A DNA stretch of 64,000 nucleotides, from NCBI GenBank assembly GCA_004431415.1, contig QPMI01000502.1, positions 62,001 to 126,000 of the forward strand, read 5' to 3'. This document shows positions 20,754 through 30,795 of the stretch, piece after piece. Made by a program: the position numbers and the translations under genes. The notes under the pieces are model-generated. The model did not search any database and had not been told where the DNA came from. It saw only the letters and a list, made by a program, of their open reading frames with translations. Positions within the stretch are counted from its first letter, which is position 1. Every line of letters begins with the position of its first letter. This DNA comes from Cyanophora paradoxa. Lineage: Eukaryota; Glaucocystophyceae; Cyanophorales; Cyanophoraceae.

Positions 20754-23038
20754 ATGCGCGCGGCAGTCACAACGTCGCCGTGCCGGTCTCTCGCGCTCGT
20801 TCGCTGGCGCCACGATGGCGCGCAAGGATTCTTGAGAGACAGCCGGAGCGACCGCAGCGGCTGGAGGAAGCGCGGTGGGCTCGAGACCCGATCGGCGGGG
20901 AGCGGGGCGGCGCGAGCGAGACGCGCCGTTCGCGGACCGCTCGAAGTTCGTCTCCGAGCTCGCGCGCAAGAGCGCGCTCTTCGTGCCGTGCCCGCCGGGG
21001 CTCGAGGCCGTCCTCGAGCGCGAGATACGCGAGATCGGCGTCGACTATGAGTTGAAGCCGGCGGCGTACCGGCGAGGTGTGTACGTGCAGGTCCCGGGTG
21101 CCGTCCCGGGGACCTCGTGCGATCGGAGGCCACGCGGGAGGGCCAGGAGTCCCTGCGCCGCGCCATCGTCGACCTCAACGTGCGCCGAGGGTCCCGCGCT
21201 GCGCCCGCGCGCGAGCTGCGCTAACGCTGCTCGCGCAGCTGCGGCTGAGGGTGGCGACGCGGGTCCTCGTTCCGCTGCGGAAGCCCTTTCCCATCACGGA
21301 CGTGCGATCCCTCTACGCACAGGTGCGCAGGCGCCCGCCGCGGGCGCGGCCTGCAGCGTTGCGGTCCTTGGCGCCGGCGGCGATTCGATCGTGCGGTTCA
21401 GGTGCAGAGGATCGACTGGTGGCCGCTCTTCGACCGGGTGCGAGCGACGGGCCGTCCCGCGGCGGGGGCCGCCTCCGCACCCTCGCCGTCCGCGCGGCGG
21501 TTTACAACAACGACGCGTTCATCAACGACATGGTACCCCGCACGCCGCGCCCTCTGCTTCGTTCCCTCCTCCTCACCCCGCCCGCAGTACGCCGCTCAGG
21601 TCTGCAAGGACGCCATCGTTGACCAGGCGCGCAGGCTAGGGCTACCCGCTTTCGTGCACCCCGACCCACCCATTTCTTCCCGCTAAGGAGCCGGCAGCTG
21701 CGGAGCCACGCGGGGAGAGGCCGGACGTGGACAAGGAGGACCCTGAGGTGCCGTGTACCCCCTCCCCCGCGCGGATTGGGCCGACATCTCTGCCGGTACC
21801 CGCAGGTGTCGGTGGATCTCTTCGTGGACGGGCGCACGGCCGTCCTGAGCCTCGACACGTCGGGGAGCCCCTGTTCAAGCGGGGTACAGGTGAGGCCCCG
21901 GTCGCCCGCCCGCGCCGGCGGCGGGCGCGTGATCTGTGGGGGCGGGGCAGGGTGCAGCGGGGGAGGCGCCCTGCAGGAGTCGCTGGCGGCGGGCCTGCTG
22001 ATGCTGGCGCGCTACGCCGGGCCGGCGAGCTCCTCTGCGACCCCATGTGCGGGTGCGCGCCACGGGCTGGGCCGGGCGGGGCCGGGCGGGCGGGGCGGGC
22101 GGACGCCGACCGCCACGTGGACGCTCAGGTCGGGGACGATCCTGGTGGAGGCGGCGATGATGGCGACGCGCACGCCCCCAGCGCCCTCCGCTCCCGTTGG
22201 GCCTTCGAGTGCGCCCCGCGCGCCCCGGACTCACAGGCGGCCGGCTGACCTCTGCGCCGGCCAGGGCCATCCCGGGTACACGCCGGGCCTTCTGGAGCGG
22301 GCGCGCGCCGAGGCGGGGCGAAGAGGACCCGGGGCGCTGGGGCGGGCCGAGGCGCGGATCATGGGCGCGGACGCCTCGAAGGAGATGGTGGAGGCGGCGC
22401 GCGCCAACCTGCGCGCCGCCGGCTTCGGTCCCCAGCTCGACTCCGGCGGTTCGTGCCGCAGCGTCCCGCGTTTGCCCGTGCTGATGGCCGGGGCGCATGC
22501 GCAGCGGTGCGGGTGGAGCGGGCGAAGCTGGAGGAATACCAGCCGCGGCCGCCGCCCGACCTGGTGCTGACGAACCCGCCGTACGGGCTGCGCATGGGGC
22601 CCGCGAGGCGGCGGCGGCGGGGCGGCGCTTCGGCGGGGCCTGGAGACGCGGCGCGGGCCGGGCGGAGGAGGACCTCCCCGCCCTCTACAAGCAGCTCGGC
22701 GACTTCCTCAAGCAACGCACCGCCAAGCGTCCGCCCGCCCCGGCCCCGGCCCCGGGCGCCCCGCCGGCGCCCTGGTCCGACCTTCTCGGCAGGGAGGGTT
22801 GGAGACGCGGGGTGCGTCTTCGTGGGGAGCTTGTGGCCGCGAAGTGGGTGGGCCTGCGCTCGAGCCGCCGCCACGAGCTGATCCAGGGCGGCCTCGAGGC
22901 GCGCCTCCTCGAGTTCCCCCTCTACGAGGCAGCCGCAAGCCCTGGCGCGCGGGCGCGGCCCCCCGCACCCGAGGCCCCTGCAGGCAGCGCGGCGGCGCCG
23001 GAGGAGGCCGGGCAAGAGGGCGGCGAGCAGGGAGATGA
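20754..23038 (+). CDS. RlmL-like rRNA (guanine-N2) methyltransferase with THUMP-type N-terminus (copy A)
   Basis: This family uses S-adenosylmethionine to make N2-methylguanosine in large-subunit rRNA. The chosen ATG (20754) gives an Arg-rich N-terminus that could be an organelle transit peptide, then FVPCPPGLEAVLEREIREIG and YRRGVYVQVPGA. Next are VATRVLVPLRKPFPITDVR and IDWWPLF (THUMP region), AAVYNNDAFINDM and VDLFVDGRTAVLSLDTSGEP. The methyltransferase core has LLCDPMCG|SGTILVEAAMMATR (motif I, interrupted by a GTGCGC intron) and LVLTNPPYGLRMG (motif IV, NPPY). The C-terminus has FVGELVAAKWVGLRSSRRHE and a Glu/Ala-rich tail. Copy B keeps the N-terminal exon open where copy A is shifted by missing Gs (near 20875), so copy A reads as frame-damaged. 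Confidence 0.85.
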
Positions 23039-23198
23039 AAACGCTCCTGAATTCCGCAATGGACACCCACTATTCTGCAAGCTGCTGCGAATGCATGCAC
23101 AAACAAAAAGGAATGAAAAGGGCTCTGCGCGCGTTGAAAGGAAACAAAAGGGGGCGGGCCCGGGCCGGGGCGGAAAAGAACCCCAAGAAGGGCGGGGC

Positions 23199-23693
23199 TC
23201 AGAGGCCCGGGCAGGCCACGGAGAGGAGGCAGTGCGCCGCCGTGAAGGTGGAAGGGAGGTGAGGCTGGCGGCGCGCTCGACGGCGGCCCGAGCGGGCTGC
23301 CCGCCGGCCGTGCGCCTCCGTGCCCGTGCTCGCCGCGCGCAGCAGCACCTGCAGCTCCGCCGTCGCGGGGCACGCCGCCGGCTTGTTCGGGTTGAAGCGG
23401 AGGGCCTTCGACGCGAGGTCGGGCGGCTGCCCGGCCTCGCTTCCGGTCGAAGCGGGGACGTGGAGGAGAGGGGCTCGAAGCGGGGTACGGGCTGTGCAGG
23501 GCGCGGTGGGCGAGGGAGCTGCCGACCGAGGAGGCGAGGAGCCGGAGGATGAGGAGGAGCAGGAGGAGGGCGGAGGCGCGTCGCTGTCGCCTTCCTCAGA
23601 GCTCGCTGCGCTGCTGCCGCTGCCGAGGACGACTTGATCCACGAACGCCTGCGACGGGAGGCGGAGCCAAGCGTGGATGGGCTTGGAAAACAT
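23199..23693 (-). CDS. Unrecognised Ser/Ala-rich protein (copy A)
   Basis: The open frame begins MFSKPIHAWLRLPSQAFVDQ. It then has an acidic/Ser-rich patch (SEEGDSDAPPPSSCSSSSSG), a segment LASKALRFNPNKPAACPATA, a helical AELQVLLRAAS and a Cys-containing end FTAAHCLLSVACPGL. Copy B preserves the same ends with an internal one-base shift. It may be the 3' exon of a longer minus-strand gene whose upstream exons lie within 23,889-24,251. No family is recognised. It converges on the methyltransferase. Confidence 0.4.
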   Translation of the reverse strand: MFSKPIHAWLRLPSQAFVDQVVLGSGSSAASSEEGDSDAPPPSSCSSSSSGSSPPRSAAPSPTAPCTARTPLRAPLLHVPASTGSEAGQPPDLASKALRFNPNKPAACPATAELQVLLRAASTGTEAHGRRAARSGRRRARRQPHLPSTFTAAHCLLSVACPGL

Positions 23694-23888
23694 CGCCTGC
23701 TCGCGCGGGAAATCCAGATTCTCGTCAGCGCGCTCGCTTTGGGGCGGGAAATGAAGTTATACGCTCATTCCGCGCATGCTTAAACGTCGTGGAGGCGAGG
23801 CGGGAAGCGGGGGCCGCTCACCGCGAGCTTCTCCTTGTCGCTTGAAACGCTGCGGCGGGCGCGAACCCTTCAGAGCGCGAAACGCATT

Positions 23889-24251
23889 TCAAACCGCCCC
23901 TGGGCACCTATCCTTCAATTCCGCGCAGGAACTCGTCGCCGTCAAGGAAAACGAGCTGTCGGCGGTACTGGCCTGGTGACCTCGCTCAAGAGAGAGTGCA
24001 AATCGATAGAGACACGAAGTTTGTCGATGCTGTAGCTGCGCGGCGCGATCCCCCTGCGTGTGCGGCTTGAATTTGACAGGAGTGGTTTGGCGGGGCGGGA
24101 ACTCCGCGAGGGAGCGACGCTGGGAGCGAACCTCGGCCGGTGGTTGTCCAGCGATCGTCCCTTCTTCGCGCCGGCCTGCGGAGCCGCCGCCCACCCGCCT
24201 CCTCTTGCGAGAAAGGTAGGACCGTGCAATTGCCACGGACTCCTTCGTCAT
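23889..24251 (-). CDS. Possible exon(s) upstream of the Ser/Ala-rich gene (copy A)
   Basis: An open frame starts MTKESVAIARSYLSRKRRRV, and alternative frames contain SIDKLRVSIDLHSLLSEVTR and RRQLVFLDGDEFLRGIE (the last clearest in copy B). The pieces look protein-like but I cannot place splice sites that join them. Either this is the 5' half of the gene at 23,199-23,693 or a separate short gene. Confidence 0.25.
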   Translation of the reverse strand: MTKESVAIARSYLSRKRRRVGGGSAGRREEGTIAGQPPAEVRSQRRSLAEFPPRQTTPVKFKPHTQGDRAAQLQHRQTSCLYRFALSLERGHQASTADSSFSLTATSSCAELKDRCPGAV

Positions 24252-24432
24252 GCTGCAGCGCTTCCTGAACGTTATTACGAAGCCGCGCAGCTATGCTGAT
24301 TGAAGGAGTGGTGCAGCCGCGCTACGAATCAAAGAGACGTGGTCGCCGATCGAAGGGTGCTGTACCACTGGGACTGACCGGTACCCCCTTGAAACCTGAA
24401 CGGCTCTCTAAAACCAACCCCAAACCGAAAGT

Positions 24433-25641
24433 ATGGACATGGAGCTTGACGACAGCACACCCGTCTCGTTCGCAGTGGCTCGGAGACGCGCACGCGACGA
24501 CCGCGAGACGCCGACTCCGAGAACGGCGGGCCTCGAGCTCCAACGCGCTCGCACGCACGGGGACTGTAACCGGTCGCTCGCGGCAGCGTTGCCAGCAGCG
24601 CCCTTGAAGTCAGGACGTCAGGCCGCTTCGCCCGTGGGCGGTGCGTCGCGCGACAGCAAAATCTAGTAACCGCCGTCGTCCGCCGCGCACTCACCGGCTC
24701 CGTGGACCACGCACGGGCCTGGGGGCTTATTCACGCTTCTTCAGGCCGTTCGAGAGCGCCCACGAGCCTCCGTTCCGCGTTCGAGGCTGGTGGACTGAAG
24801 GGACTCGACGCGAAGGTGGGTTCAAGCGCCCCGCCCGCGCGCTGCGTCCCGATGCGACGCGGCGCGCGCAGGAGGACGATAGCGCTCTTCAACGCCGCCT
24901 CGAGGAGTCGGAGCGCGAGATCTCGAGCCTGCGGCGCCAGAACGCGACCCTCGAGGCAGAGGCGCGGCAGTTGCGCGCGAACGCCGACGACGTCATCGCG
25001 GGGAATGAGGACCTCAAAAGCCAGGTCACTCAACTGCGCCTCGAGTACAGGTGCGGCTTCGGCTTCGGTTGTTCAGGCGAACGCTCAGGTCGTCCGGGCT
25101 CACTGTCCACGGGCCCGCAGGTACTCGAGGAGGAGACCGAGCAGGAGCGGATGGACGCGGCGATGAGCGTTAACACGCTCGAATCAGAGAAGGCCGGCGT
25201 CGAGCGCAACCTGCGGCTCTGCCAGGAGGAGCTCGTGGCGGCGACGCGCGCCCTGGAGACGTCCCGCGAGGAGGCGGCGCGGCTGAAGCGGGAGCTGGAC
25301 GCGGCGGCATGCACGGAGGCGCGGCTAAGGGAGATGGGCCCAGCGGAGCTGCGCGCGCTGGCCCGCTCCTGCTCGGAGCGCTCCGCCAAGGCCCTCGCCC
25401 TCGCCGAGGAGAAGGAGGCGGAGGCGAGCGCCTGCGAGATCTGCCGCGACGCCCGCAAGCGCTCCTCCTCGTCCCCTGCCTCCACATGGTCCGCCCGACC
25501 CGCGCTCCGCTACGCCGAGCACGACCGCGCGAGTCGCCCTGACCCCCGCCCCTGCAGACGTGCGGGGAGTGCGCCGCCAAGCTCTCCACGTGCCCCTTCT
25601 GCAACGCCCGCGTCGAGTCCCGCAAAGCCCTCGACATCTGA
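24433..25641 (+). CDS. Coiled-coil protein with C-terminal RING finger, probable E3 ubiquitin ligase (copy A)
   Basis: The start MDMELDDSTPVSFAVARRRA is followed by a Ser/Ala-rich region. A long coiled coil follows (QRRLEESEREISSLRRQNAT, ADDVIAGNEDLKSQVTQLRL, NTLESEKAGVERNLRLCQEE), then EEKEAEASACEICRDARKR. A C-terminal RING is completed across an intron: CEIC ... LLVPCLHM | CGECAAKLSTCPFC, ending VESRKALDI at 25639-25641. The layout resembles IAP/MUL1-type C3HC4 RINGs at the extreme C-terminus. Copy A carries one-base shifts in the first exon and at CRDARKRS. The substrate is unknown. Confidence 0.75.
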
Positions 25642-25993
25642 AAGCAGCCGCTTTCGATCTTCCGAGGATTTCTCTAGCCAGCTGTATACGTAGGCTGCCG
25701 GCCGGGCCAGTGCTGGCCCGGCTGGACCCTTTCGATGGTGCCCGCCCCTGACCTCGGGCGGGACGCTTTCGCGTGCCTCTTGCCAGCTAGGGCCCGCGCC
25801 GCCCGCGCGGGGCCCTTCCAAGTTCTCCAAGCTAGCCCGTCATCTTCGAGCAAGCGTGTCTGTATCTGAAAGTGCATACTTGATTCCTACAAACGCGTTC
25901 CCGGGATGAAACCTACTTTCTAAACAGAAAATAACGGCCTGAATGGAAGTCTAGCGCTAGCAGCCTGGCAGCTTTCGGCGGACGGGTCTAAAT

Positions 25994-28539
25994 CTAGAAG
26001 TGGACGCGGGCGCTGGGGTGCTGGTGCTGGGCGGCGGCGACGTGCTGGCGGAAGAGCTTCTCGCCCTGGTAGGCCTCCTTGAGCTGCTTCTTGCGCTCGC
26101 GGCCGGCCTTGCGCGCCTCCTTCACCGCCGCCTTGCGCGCCTTGCGCTCCTCCGGCGTCTCGCCCTTCTTGCGGGCTCCCCTTGTTCACCTTCTTCTCCT
26201 CGCCCTCGCCACCCTCGCCGCCCTCGCTCCCGCTCCCCGAGGCGCTCGCGGCGCCCTCCTCGTCCCCCTCCGGGACCGTCTCGGGGCCGCCGGCGCCGGC
26301 CGCCTTGGCGCCGCGCGGGGGCACGTACTCGAAGGGCAGGCCCGACTTCTTGGAGATGCGGATGGGCCGCGGCGGCGGCGCGATCACCGTCGGCAGGTTC
26401 TCCGTGTTCGTGTACGTCGCTGCCGCCCGGCGTCAGGCGGCGGGGCGGGGCGGAGGCGGGGGCTGGGGGGCGTGGGGGGCGGACTGAGGATGGTCTCGGC
26501 GTCCCACTTGGCGTCGGCCGGCTCGTCGACGGCGCGGACCTCCTCGTCGGCCGCCGGCCCGGCGTCCTCGCGCTCCAGCAGCCGCCGCGCCAGCTCCAGC
26601 GTCTTCCGCTTCTCCGCCTCCACCGCCCCCGCGGGCGCGCCCCCCGCCCGGCGCCTCCCCGTCCAGCGTCATCTCCCGCAGCCGCAGCTCCGCCCGGCGC
26701 GCCTCGTCGAGGACCTCCTCCGCGGGCCGCCGGGACGGAGCGGGAGGCCGTGCGGCGTCGGGGCGCCTCGCCCTCGCCGTAGATCGCCTCGAGGAGGCCC
26801 CCGCGGCCCTGCTCGCGCTGCTGCTCAGGAACTCGTCGAAGACCGCCTCGAACTCCTCCACCCCCGCCGGTCCCGCGATCTCCTCCCCTCCAGCTCCCCA
26901 CCTGCCCCGCCGCACCCCGCGCTCAGGCCGCGCGCCTCCGGGCGCACCCCGGGGCGCGCACCTGCTCGTCGCCCCACTCCTCCTCGAGGGCGCGGTCGAA
27001 CTGGTCGTCGATGAGGCGCGCCTCGCCCCACTTGGCGTAGCTCGACGCCATCGACGCCGCCCCGCGGTGCTGCTGCTGCCCGTGCTTGTGCCCGTGCGCC
27101 CCGGGCCCCGCCGCGGCCCCCGCGCGCCGCCCTCCTCGCCCTCCTCGTCGAACTCGTCGTCCTCCTCCTCGTCGAACTCGTCGTCGCTGTCCCCGGGCGC
27201 CGCCCGCCCCTGCCCGCCCGCCCCCGTCAGGCCCCGGCGGGGCGGCGGCGGGCAAGAGACGGGGCGCACCGAGGGCGGCCGCCGTCGTACCCCTCGTCGG
27301 CGCCGTCCTCGTCGTCGGGGCGCCCTCGGCCATGGCCTTGGCCACGAAGTCGTCGTCCAGGGCGTCGCTGCCCTCGTCGTCCGTCACCGCCTCCCCGTCG
27401 AGCGCCGCCGCCACCTCGGGGTCCAGCCCCAGCAGCGGGCCCGAGCGCGCCGCCCGGTTCAGCAGGCCCACCCGCTCCTCCCGCGCCGACGGCAGCGCCG
27501 CCGCCGGCAGGCTCGCCAGCGCCGGCGGCGCGCCCCGGGCTTCACCCCGACCGCGCGTCGTAGTAGATGCCGCCCCCTGCGCCCCGCGCGCGCGCCGCGT
27601 CGGCGGGCGGGGCCGGGACGCGCGCGGCCGGCACCTGTGCCCATGGGCCTCATGTGCTGCATGTAGTCGTACTCCCCGTCGATCGGCTCCCCGAACTCGT
27701 CCACGGCACCCTGCGCCGGCCCCGCCCCGGCTCGGGCCCCGGGCGCGCAAGAGCGGCGAGCCCGGGTGGCGCGCACGTGATTTTGCTCGCCCCGCCGGCC
27801 TTCGGGAGCAGGCGCTTGAGCTTGGAGGGGCCGGCGCGCGCGGCGGAAGCCTTGGGCGCCTCCTCGCCCCCTCGTCCTCCTCCTCCTCCTCGTCCGCGTC
27901 CGCGAAGCGCCCGTCGTCGTCTCCCTCCTCCTCCTCCTCATCCTCCTCGTCCTCCTCGTCCTCCTCCTCATCCTCCTCGTCACCCTGCGCCGCGCCCTTG
28001 CCGCCAGCTAACCGGGCGGGCGGCCGCGTCGGCGGGCGCGGCCGGCGCTCGCGCGCGGGGGCCGCACCGGCGGCCTGCTTGGAAGGCGGCAGCCTTGGGC
28101 GCATGTACATCTCCAGATCGTCCTCGTTCACCTCGCCTTCGAGGTCCTCGTCATCGAAGAGCTCGCGCCACGCCGCGTGCTTCGCGTCCGCGTCCTGGCC
28201 CGGCCCAACGACCTGCAAAGGCGCAACAGTCAGCGCCCAGCCCCAAATCTAGATGCGCGGCTCCGTACGCGCGCCGCCGGCCCAGCTAGGAATGCCCTTG
28301 GCGATCGTGCGGCGGGGCGCGGGCGGGGCGCAGCGGACGCGCTCACCGGCGTCTTGCCGGAAGCTACATGCTTCAGAACGTACTGCGACGCGTCCGGGTT
28401 CGCCGCCTCTGGGTCGCGCTGCGAGCGGTGCACGACCTGGAAGTGCTGCGCCTTCCGCTTGTCTATGAACGCCTTCTTCTTGCCCTGCAGCGTTGCGCCC
28501 GTGAGCGGGCGCAGGAACGAGAGGCGGTGGCCGCACCAT
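25994..28539 (-). CDS. LTV1: Ribosome biogenesis factor LTV1 (copy A)
   Basis: LTV1 is a 40S-subunit assembly and export factor. Exon 1 is only the ATG (28537-28539). A 42-nt intron (28495-28536, GTGCGG...CTGCAG) leads to GKKKAFIDKRKAQHFQVVHR and SQRDPEAANPDASQYVL, the LTV1 N-terminal signature. Next are ELFDDEDLEGEVNEDDLEMY, a very acidic stretch (27.9 kb), DEFGEPIDGEYDYMQHMRP, REERVGLLNRAA, LGLDPEVAAAL, LDDDFVAKAM, SYAKWGEARLIDDQFDRALE, EEFEAVFDEFLEQQREQ, DAKWDAETILS and PRPIRISKKSGLPFEYVP. A Lys/Arg-rich tail ends VHF at 25994-25996. Several G/C-run losses relative to copy B shift the frame in the acidic and C-terminal parts. Confidence 0.92.
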
Positions 28540-28919
28540 TTTTTTGCTTCTGGGGTACGTCGCCTTCCAATCGGCTCGACCCCAGCCTCCTCTCCGAGCC
28601 TCCAGCGCGCCTTCTCCGAGCTATCGGCGCGTTTTCCAACTCGCCCGTCTGCTAGGGTCGCCGCCGTCTCGGCGGGCGCGACCGCACAGAAGCCGCGCGC
28701 TCCCGTGGTCCCAGCGCGACCGCCCGGTGGGCGCGAAAGCGCTCTGCGACGCACCGGCAGTGCTTCGAGGCGCTCTGTGGGCGCCCCGCGGCGCCGCGGG
28801 TTGGAGGCGCGCCGCGCGCGCGCGGCGCGCGCCGCGATTTCGAATCTGCAGCTGCATCACCCCAGCGCGCGTCCAGCCCCGGCCATAGCTAGCGCGCGGC
28901 GGGCCGCGGGCGATGCGCG
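28540..28919. promoter_or_regulatory. Shared 5' region of LTV1 and the SLC35F-like gene, with a CG-alternating block (copy A)
   Basis: 380 bases between divergent starts. A run of alternating C and G (about 28,805-28,835, made of GCGCGC and GGCGCGCC units) is strongly self-complementary and of a kind that can adopt Z-DNA or cruciforms. No gene is recognised. The same block recurs near 50,660-50,690. Confidence 0.4.
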
Positions 28920-30155
28920 ATGCTGTGGGAGAAGCTGCGCAGCATCGCGGGCGACCTGCTGATCGGACAGGCCCTGAGCGCGCTGCTGACGGTCACGAGC
29001 GTCTGCTCGAAAGTACTCGCCGACCGCGGCGTCGCCGTCCCCACGGCGCAGTCGGCGATCAACTACGTGCTTCTGTTCCTCGTCTTCATGGGCCCCCGCC
29101 TCGCGCGGGCGGCCGCGGGGCGCTCGCGGCCGGCGCTGGCCCTCCCCTGGTGGCGCTACGCCCTCATCGCTGTCGCCGACGTGGAGGGTAACTTCCTCGG
29201 TGCGCGCCGCGCCCGCCGCCGCCCGCCGCCGCCCGGGCCGCGCGCCGCTCACGCCGCCGCGCCGCGCGCGCGCGCAGTGGTGAAGGCGTTCCAGCTGACG
29301 TCGTTCACGTCGGCGATGCTGCTGGACGCGTTCGCGATCCCCTGCGTCATGGGCCTCGGCTGCCTCCTCCTCGCCGCCCGCTACCGCCCGCCCACTTCGC
29401 CGGCGCCGCCGCCGCCCTCCTCGGCCTCCTCCTCCTCGTCGCCTCCGACGCCGGCCGCGAGCGCGGGGCGCGCCCCGCCGAGGGCGACGCGCTCGTCCTC
29501 GCCGGCGCCGCCCTCTACGCCTGCTCCAACGCGGGGAGCGAGGCGGCCGTGCGGGCCACGGGCGACGCGGGGAGCTCCTGGGCGCCGTCGGCCTCTTCGG
29601 CGCCGCCCTCTCCGCCGCGCAGGCCGCCGCCCTTGGCGAAGCCGCCGCCCTCGCCGGCTCGGCCCCGCGCTGGCCGGGCGAGTGCTGGGCGGCCTTCGCC
29701 GGCTTCGGCGCCGCGCTCTTCGCGCTGACGGCGGCGGTGCCGCGCGTGCTGCGGGGCCCCGGCGCCGTCGTCCTCAACCTCGGCCTCCTCACCTCCGACT
29801 TCTACGCCCTCGCCGTCGGCTCCCTCGCCTTCGGGACCGGCCCTCGCCCCTCTACGCCGCCGGCTTCCTCCTCGTCGTCCGCTATCCCCCCCCCCCCGCC
29901 TTCTCGCACGGGGGTACTGATCCTCTGCAGGTCGCCGGGCTCGTGGTGTACACGACGGCCCCGCCGGCCGTGCACGTGCGGGGGGCCCAGGGCGGGGAGG
30001 GGTACACGCGCCTGGAGGACTGGGTGGGGACCAGCGCCGACGCCGACGCCGACGCCGAAGCCGACGAGGAGGCGCTGAGGGCGGGCGGCGAGGGCCGATT
30101 GCCGCCCTCGCAATCGACGGCGCCCTCGCTGCCCCAGCTGCAGGCGCAGAGCTAG
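28920..30155 (+). CDS. SLC35F-type solute carrier (drug/metabolite transporter superfamily), copy A
   Basis: Starts MLWEKLRSIAGDLLIGQALS, then LLTVTSVCSKVLADRGVAVP and TAQSAINYVLLFLVFMGPRL. Next comes WWRYALIAVADVEGNFLG, joined across a GT-AG intron to VVKAFQLTSFTSAMLLDAFA. This is the SLC35F1/F2/F6 signature (two short hydrophobic helices, a polar D-V-E-x-N motif, VKA-Q-T-T). About ten hydrophobic segments follow; the last intron contains a C run and joins VAGLVVYTTAPPA. The tail is acidic and polar and ends QAQS at 30153-30155. A missing base near 29,395 (CCGCCC for CCGCCCC in copy B) shifts the frame in the middle of copy A. The substrate is unknown. Confidence 0.85.
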   Translation: MLWEKLRSIAGDLLIGQALSALLTVTSVCSKVLADRGVAVPTAQSAINYVLLFLVFMGPRLARAAAGRSRPALALPWWRYALIAVADVEGNFLGARRARRRPPPPGPRAAHAAAPRARAVVKAFQLTSFTSAMLLDAFAIPCVMGLGCLLLAARYRPPTSPAPPPPSSASSSSSPPTPAASAGRAPPRATRSSSPAPPSTPAPTRGARRPCGPRATRGAPGRRRPLRRRPLRRAGRRPWRSRRPRRLGPALAGRVLGGLRRLRRRALRADGGGAARAAGPRRRRPQPRPPHLRLLRPRRRLPRLRDRPSPLYAAGFLLVVRYPPPPAFSHGGTDPLQVAGLVVYTTAPPAVHVRGAQGGEGYTRLEDWVGTSADADADAEADEEALRAGGEGRLPPSQSTAPSLPQLQAQS

Positions 30156-30795
30156 AGCGCGGCCGGGGCTGCCGGGGCCTCGGCAGTACTAATTGTATAA
30201 TCTAGATGTGCATGTACATGCAGTGCTGGTTAGCTGCCCACCTGCCCGGCTTGAGCTCCTCTTCCGCAAGCTTATATATAATTAATTATAAGCTTGATCA
30301 TGACCATGAGCTCGCGAGCACGCTCGGTGCCGCGGCGTGCTCGCTCATGACGCGGCCCGGCGGTGCCGTCGCGCTCGCCAGCGGCAGTGCCTTGCCCTAT
30401 ATAGCTATGCATAGCTAGACGACCTCGAGTTCCAGCGCGCGATTGCGATCGCCGAATGGGGCTGCTTTGGCTTTGACATGCACGTGATACGAACTCTCCG
30501 AGGCTCGCACCGCAGATTAATTATAAAGGCCGCTCCCGCCGCCGATCTATATAGCTACGTATACCGCGAGCTACCGCTGACATTCATGATCAGAAGTTCA
30601 CCCAGAGCTCGAGCACTATAGCTAGTCTAGATCTAGATCAGAAGTTCAGCCAGCGCTAGCTGCAGAAAGCTTAAGCGCCGCCTGAGGACGACAAAATGTA
30701 CAAATTGCGCAAAGGGAGTGTCGACATGAACACGCGATGATCGATATCATGAAGGCATTTTAGCCACCTGTAGGTCCATCTATCTAGCTCAGCGG
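30156..30795. other. AT-richer intergenic region with palindromes (copy A)
   Basis: Lies between two gene 3' ends (transporter + and membrane gene -). It holds a near-perfect palindrome of AAGCTTATA/TATAAGCTT type (about 30,269-30,296) and a hairpin-capable GAGCACGC/GCGTGCTC pair (about 30,315-30,345). There are also many CTAG, AGCT and GATC words and a repeated GATCAGAAGTTCA (about 30,589 and 30,637). No gene was seen. It is repeated at 52,015-52,654. Confidence 0.5.
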
